Below are positions 25,513-30,564 of a stretch of DNA of 30,564 nt, piece after piece. Made by a program: the position numbers and the translations under genes. This stretch comes from a virus. Where the stretch lies: IMG/VR virus record IMGVR_UViG_3300022074_000236, positions 1 through 30,564 of that record; one strand, given 5' to 3'. A model generated the notes under the pieces. That model ran no database searches and had not been told where the DNA came from. It worked only from the letters and a program-made list of their open reading frames with translations. The first letter of the stretch is position 1. Every line of letters begins with the position of its first letter.

Positions 25513-28500
25513 ATGAGTTTTCAGATTAATGCCGACCAACAGCGAATTGAAGCTAGCGGATCAAAAGCGACAGGAAATTGGACGAATGCCACATACAGCA
25601 GAACAGCAGCTGGTGTAGGTAACATAGTTTCTGTTGCACATGGTATTATAGGCACAGAAACGTTATATCTTGATTTCACATCTGGCGGTGAAGTAGATGG
25701 CAATTTTACAGTAACAAAAGTAGACGACGATAATTTAAGTTTTACAGGTTCCGCAAACAGTGTAATTACAGCGGGTGCTGGTGTAGCATATAAGAGAGTA
25801 AGATCATTAAGTATCCAAGGAGATACATCTATAGAAGTATCTGTTGGAACAGGTGCACTAGAGAAAGACGCATTATTCATAAACAAAAATGCACAGGAAA
25901 ACGTAAGAATTGGTGTTAATACTAACGATCCTCAGTATGAACTTGATGTAGAAGGTCAGATCAGAACGACTCGTTCTATCATTTCTGATACTGCACAGGT
26001 TACAAACCTCGATATTGATACTATTATCAACCCTGCGTTAAATCTTCGTGCTCCAAACTTAATTAACTTTGAAGATACAGACGTAACAAGTCCTACTTTT
26101 GGAACTATATTTAATCCAACTGCTGATACACCTCCTTTAAGTGATCAGTCCAGAAGAGTTGCTACCACTGACTTTGTATATAAAGTTGCTACTAATGACA
26201 CTGGTGGTCGTGTTTACGTATCACAGACTATTGGTAGTGATCTAAACGATGGTCGTTCAGCTGCAAGACCTGTTCAAACAGTTAAGAAAGCAGCACAGAT
26301 TGCTTATGGATTACAGAAAGCAACCCCAGATGCAAGTGACGAATACGTAACTATCATCGTATCTGGTGGTGAGTATCTAGAAGATAACCCAATTTCACTT
26401 CCTAGAAACTGTTCACTTGTTGGTGACAACCTACGTCGTGTAATCATGCGTCCTGCAAATCAGGATCGTCATATGATTAAGGCGTCTAACGAAACATACA
26501 TCTTTGGTGTTGTATTCAGAGACGCATTACAGAACGCATCAGACCCACAGAGTACAGTAATTCATACTTGGAAGTATGCTTTTGTGTTTGATGACAAACA
26601 AAGATTATACTACGAACCAGAAATATCACAGATCCCTGCAATACCTGGCGATAAGTTCCGTGGTGATAACATATTCAAAGTTACATTTAACAACCACACA
26701 GGTAGTAACACAACTCTAGTAGTTGGACACTTTTTACAAGGTGGATCTTCAGGAACACTAGGTACAGTTCAGGCAATCAACTTTACAGGTCCTGTTGCAT
26801 CACCTTACTCTACAGGTGATATTACGGTTCTTATTACATCAGGTATTAACGATGTATTCCAAGATGCTGAAAAAATATTCTATGATGCTGTAGCAGCAAA
26901 TATCATTACTGACCTTAACAATGCGGGTGTATCAGATAGGTTTGACGTTGTTGATGCTGAATCATTAAGACCAGAACTAGAGACAATCTCTAATCAAATT
27001 TATCAGCACACTGTTGATACAGAAAGAGAAGTAGTATCATTTAGAGGCAGCACTAATTATATCAATATAACAACTGATAGAATTACTATTACTGCACACG
27101 GTTTATTAACTGGTGATCAAGTTGTATACAGTAAAGATGAGAATACAACTCCACTACCAGGTTTAATTGATACTACTCGTTACTGGGTAAGAAAGGTAGA
27201 TGATAATACTATTGAATTATATGATACTGAAGCAAATGCTATTGCAAATACAACTCTAACTCAGGGTAGAAAAGATCTTACAGGTGTATCTGCCGATGAT
27301 AAGTTCCATGAGTTGACAACTGGTAATGTGATGCCAGAAGACAATCACATTTATGTCAGCAGTCATCAGTATACAACTGGAGATGGTGTCATATATCGTG
27401 CAGGAAAAATGGGCGGTATCGCTGGTCTTGTTGACGGAACTGCATACTTTGTTTATAAAGAAAGCGATAACTGGTTCAGACTTGCATCATCTGCTGCTAA
27501 CGCAACACAAAAAAATGCATCAGGTGCTGATGATCCTGTAACATTACCTATAACATCCACTGGTGTAGGTTTCCAAAGATTTGAATTACAAGATAAATTA
27601 CTATCAATATCAACGATTGATACATCACTGAATACCATATCAACATATAATGGTCCTATATTCACATTAGCAAGTTCTTCTGTATCATCTGATTTCCATG
27701 ATTATGAAGTTGGACAAGAAGTTAATGTTTATGGTTTCCAAAACAGTGCAATAAACTTTGGAACAGGAACTAATAGCACTTACAGTATTACTGGTGGATT
27801 GATTACAATTTCAATTACAGGTGTAGATAACTCACTTACCAGTGCGTTCTTTGGCAACATGGCATCATTGGGTCAAGCTGGTGTTACATTTGCATTTCCT
27901 GGCTCTGATGCAAGATTTAATAAGACCTACCATATTGGAGCATTTGATACAGGATCTGGAACTCCAACATTACCAGGCAATACTGATTTAGGTAGAGGTG
28001 CAGGAAGATATAACAGTTCTAACACAACAATTACATTTGTATTAAAACAAGCAAACATTGATACCGCAAGTGATGTATCTACATCATCTGGAACTGGTGT
28101 TTCTGTTCTTAATAACTTAGAAGATCTTAATGGTAGAAAGTATATTACACATCGTATTGAACGTGCTGATGGTTACTCACTACAGTTTGTTGTAAGAGCA
28201 AATATATCAGAAATTAGTGCTAGTCTTGATGCAACTGGTAACCAAACTGTTGTTGGATCAAACAACTATGTTCTAGCATCTCTTCGTAACTCACCATATG
28301 GATTTACTAAGATCAACCAAAGTGATAGATTTAGAGATGGTGCTGAGAATATCAAAAACAACCAAGAATTTATTGCAGAGGAGTCAGTCGGTTATGTCAA
28401 ATATTATTATGAATCATCCGCTACTCGTGGTACTGCACTTACTATTGGTGGAACAAACTTTGGACAAGTAGCAGCAACTGTTGCAAGATCAGTTACATCA

Positions 28501-30564
28501 TGGTCTATAACTGGTGATAAAGCAACTGTCAAGATTCAAAAAGGACACAACTTATATCCTAGTTTCAGTCAGCATACTCCAAGTGCTGCAACATACACTC
28601 CTGCAAGTGGTGTATTAGAAGTAACAATTACTGGTCATGGATTTAGTAATGGAGACCTAATTAAATTTGATGCGGGTGCATTAGTATTTACTTGTACAAC
28701 AGATAGCAACCAAACCAAGCATCCATATCCAAGAGGATCAGATCCTGCATTTGATAAGTGGTTAGCAATATCTAATAAAACAAATGATACCTTTGAAGTT
28801 AACGTTGGTGTATCTAGCGACACTTCAACCCATACACTTGTAAGTGCGGGAACTAACTCACTTAAGAAAGCATTAACATCTGCTGTAACCTTTACAGGAA
28901 CTGGTAACGCTACACTTAATGGAACTCATGGTATCCAAGACATCTATGATGATAGAGAATTTACAGTAGACCTACCAGACAGCACACAGAACGGACAGTC
29001 TGGAACTGGTGGAACATTCACAGATAATCAGCAACCATTCAGAACTCCTAATAGTAAGGATCAAGGTAACAAATATAGTGACGTTTCTGAATTACTATTT
29101 GCTAACGCAGACATGATTGCAGACTATGCAGTCAATAAAATGCTTGCTGCAAATCCAAGTTACACAATACCTACAGGCAATACTGCATGCTATGATGATG
29201 TCAGAGACTTTATACAAAAGTGTGTAGCACATAACCTCAAATGGGGTGGTAACGATAGAGTATTTGATCAGGCAAAATTCTATATTGATCCTGGTTTCTC
29301 ATTAACAAGAGATCGTTATTCAGAAGTATTTGGATATGCAAAAGATGCTTGTATTTTAGCAGGAAGAAATCTACCATTATACAGAAATCCTCACGCTACA
29401 AAATTACAATACTATCATAATGCAACTCTTGACACAGGTGCAGGGACAGTTCGTCGTGACGCTGCAACTCTAATACAAAAAAACCTTGAGTTTATTGCAT
29501 TTGAAGCAGTTCAACAATATAATATAGACAACCCATCCCACAATGTGCCAGGTGGAAACCAGAATTGTATTGACGATGCTTTAGATGTATTACGTGCTGT
29601 TACTTACAACCTAGCATACGGTGGTAACGAGCAAGTTTATGATGCTGCAAATCTATATGTTGCATCAACATTCTTAGACGGAGAAGAGACAGAATCACGT
29701 GCAGTATTCCAATTAGTAAAAACAATTGCAAAACAAGTTCTAGAAAGTCAGACTGTTACTGTTGAGGGTAATCATGGATTTACTCAGGTAACTGATAACA
29801 CTAATAAAGGAACATCTGTTGAAGCAACATTGGTAGAAGGATTCTTCACAATCATTGACACTGCTATCGCTAACGATAACATGTCACATGCCACTAGAAC
29901 GGTTGCAACCAACCCATCTTGTGCAAATGTCATCTCAGCAATTACAACCTTCTTCAGCACCGTTACAACAGCGATAGGAAGCGGTTCTACTGCAGGATCT
30001 GTATCCAGTGTTACAAGAACACCTTCACCTGGCGATCAACAGTGTATTGATGACGTCATGAAGATTACTAGAGCATTCCAGTATGACTTACGTTATGGTG
30101 GTAACTCTAAGATTGTTGAAGCAGCAAACTTATACATCTCTGGAGCAAGTGGTGTTCAGCACGTTGCAACTGAGGTCACATACACTCGTGCAATATTTGC
30201 AGCAGCAAAAGAATTATCAATAGACGCAATAAGAAATAATTTAGAGAATGGTCAGTTCTCACAAATACTTCCTAGATCAAATGGTTCGATTACTGTAGAT
30301 TCATCTGCACCTGAATGTGCTAACGTTGTATCTGCATTGACTACAAACTGGGGTATCCTTGATAACGTATTATCAAGTGGTAACGCATACAGTGGAACTA
30401 CAACAAATCCTGATCCTTTAGTTACAGAACAAGATCAGTCTAGTTACAATTTCCCACTAGTAAACACATTCCTAGATCTTCCAGTTATTGAAGCATCTCC
30501 TTATATTCAGAACTCTTCACTTATATCATTCCTTGGTGGTTCTGGTTGTGAAATTGATGGTGCT
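25513..30564 (+). CDS. Giant fibre-like virion protein, 3'-partial
   Basis: Open from ATG 25513 to the last base: 1684 codons with no stop, so the C-terminus is outside the window. The start is fixed by an in-frame TAA at 25495-25497 and an AGGAA at 25504. Modules in order: a 'LYLDFTSGGEVDGNF' beta module (about 16-95); a fibre-shaft motif 'VRIGVNTNDPQYELDVEGQI' (about 130-150) and 'RRVATTDFVY'; a beta-helix start 'VYVSQTIGSDLNDGRS', 'TIIVSGGEYLEDNP' (about 230-320); two 'HGLLTGDQVVY...VDDNTIEL'-type modules; one YPR/DP module (28585-28872); and three cysteine-containing helical YGGN modules (29071 onward). No catalytic motif was seen. It is probably a long tail fibre or baseplate-associated protein and closely resembles the left-edge protein in its modules. 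Confidence 0.85.
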   Translation, partial: MSFQINADQQRIEASGSKATGNWTNATYSRTAAGVGNIVSVAHGIIGTETLYLDFTSGGEVDGNFTVTKVDDDNLSFTGSANSVITAGAGVAYKRVRSLSIQGDTSIEVSVGTGALEKDALFINKNAQENVRIGVNTNDPQYELDVEGQIRTTRSIISDTAQVTNLDIDTIINPALNLRAPNLINFEDTDVTSPTFGTIFNPTADTPPLSDQSRRVATTDFVYKVATNDTGGRVYVSQTIGSDLNDGRSAARPVQTVKKAAQIAYGLQKATPDASDEYVTIIVSGGEYLEDNPISLPRNCSLVGDNLRRVIMRPANQDRHMIKASNETYIFGVVFRDALQNASDPQSTVIHTWKYAFVFDDKQRLYYEPEISQIPAIPGDKFRGDNIFKVTFNNHTGSNTTLVVGHFLQGGSSGTLGTVQAINFTGPVASPYSTGDITVLITSGINDVFQDAEKIFYDAVAANIITDLNNAGVSDRFDVVDAESLRPELETISNQIYQHTVDTEREVVSFRGSTNYINITTDRITITAHGLLTGDQVVYSKDENTTPLPGLIDTTRYWVRKVDDNTIELYDTEANAIANTTLTQGRKDLTGVSADDKFHELTTGNVMPEDNHIYVSSHQYTTGDGVIYRAGKMGGIAGLVDGTAYFVYKESDNWFRLASSAANATQKNASGADDPVTLPITSTGVGFQRFELQDKLLSISTIDTSLNTISTYNGPIFTLASSSVSSDFHDYEVGQEVNVYGFQNSAINFGTGTNSTYSITGGLITISITGVDNSLTSAFFGNMASLGQAGVTFAFPGSDARFNKTYHIGAFDTGSGTPTLPGNTDLGRGAGRYNSSNTTITFVLKQANIDTASDVSTSSGTGVSVLNNLEDLNGRKYITHRIERADGYSLQFVVRANISEISASLDATGNQTVVGSNNYVLASLRNSPYGFTKINQSDRFRDGAENIKNNQEFIAEESVGYVKYYYESSATRGTALTIGGTNFGQVAATVARSVTSWSITGDKATVKIQKGHNLYPSFSQHTPSAATYTPASGVLEVTITGHGFSNGDLIKFDAGALVFTCTTDSNQTKHPYPRGSDPAFDKWLAISNKTNDTFEVNVGVSSDTSTHTLVSAGTNSLKKALTSAVTFTGTGNATLNGTHGIQDIYDDREFTVDLPDSTQNGQSGTGGTFTDNQQPFRTPNSKDQGNKYSDVSELLFANADMIADYAVNKMLAANPSYTIPTGNTACYDDVRDFIQKCVAHNLKWGGNDRVFDQAKFYIDPGFSLTRDRYSEVFGYAKDACILAGRNLPLYRNPHATKLQYYHNATLDTGAGTVRRDAATLIQKNLEFIAFEAVQQYNIDNPSHNVPGGNQNCIDDALDVLRAVTYNLAYGGNEQVYDAANLYVASTFLDGEETESRAVFQLVKTIAKQVLESQTVTVEGNHGFTQVTDNTNKGTSVEATLVEGFFTIIDTAIANDNMSHATRTVATNPSCANVISAITTFFSTVTTAIGSGSTAGSVSSVTRTPSPGDQQCIDDVMKITRAFQYDLRYGGNSKIVEAANLYISGASGVQHVATEVTYTRAIFAAAKELSIDAIRNNLENGQFSQILPRSNGSITVDSSAPECANVVSALTTNWGILDNVLSSGNAYSGTTTNPDPLVTEQDQSSYNFPLVNTFLDLPVIEASPYIQNSSLISFLGGSGCEIDGA
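28585..28872 (+). repeat. Seventh YPR/DP module, in the right-edge giant protein
   Basis: Shows 'TYTPASGVLEVTITGHGF', 'LVFTCTTDSNQTKHPYPRG', 'DP', 'TFEVNVG' and 'STHTLVSAG' in the same order as the six copies about 23 kb to the left. Confidence 0.85.
29071..30400 (+). repeat. Helical YGGN modules copies C, D and E
   Basis: Three tandem copies in the right-edge protein. C (about 29071-29397) has 'CYDDVRDFI' and 'NLKWGGNDRVFDQAKFYI'. D (about 29461-29998) has 'CIDDALDVL', 'NLAYGGNEQVYDAANLYV', 'LDGEETESRAVF' and 'CANVISAITTF'. E (about 30031-30400) has 'CIDDVMKIT', 'DLRYGGNSKIVEAANLYI' and 'CANVVSALTTNW'. Confidence 0.8.

Overview
The window is a dense block of virion structural genes from a T4-like myovirus of the marine type, meaning the cyanophage (Prochlorococcus/Synechococcus) or pelagiphage lineages. 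Three things point this way. The 505-residue protein at 6888-8405 matches T4 baseplate wedge protein gp8 at both ends. It is followed by a giant protein of the DUF4815 family typical of marine T4-like phages. Gene junctions carry T4-type late promoter boxes (NATAAATA). The DNA is AT-rich (roughly 30-37 % GC in most hand-counted lines), all genes lie on the + strand, and no intergenic gap exceeds 34 nt. The host cannot be told from this window; no tRNA, metabolic or host gene is present.

Layout. (1) 3-6860: 3' part of a very large modular structural protein, cut at its 5' end by the window; it sits just upstream of gp8, where T4 has gp7. (2) 6888-15268: gp8, a 2213-residue DUF4815 protein and a 73-residue coiled-coil protein, joined by abutting or TAATG junctions. 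(3) 15303-24939: a BppU-like 112-residue protein, a 73-residue glycine-linker protein, a 561-residue fibre-shaft protein, a 68-residue coiled-coil protein and a 2410-residue tail fibre. (4) 24964 to the end: a 177-residue virion protein and another giant fibre-like protein, open at the right edge (1684 codons visible). A late-promoter-like box lies across the stop codon in front of units 2, 3 and 4, which suggests three late transcription units.

Together these genes should build the outer baseplate and host-recognition fibres. The most striking feature is heavy module sharing. A small set of beta modules, one cysteine-containing helical module, a beta-helix module and GxGY repeats recur within and between the giant proteins and have even entered gp8. 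The tail fibre also carries a LamG-like lectin domain and a possible cupredoxin-like domain with a type-1-copper-like His/Cys/His/Met set. That domain is the best candidate for something unusual here. No CRISPR array, insertion sequence, tRNA, integrase or diversity-generating retroelement was seen.
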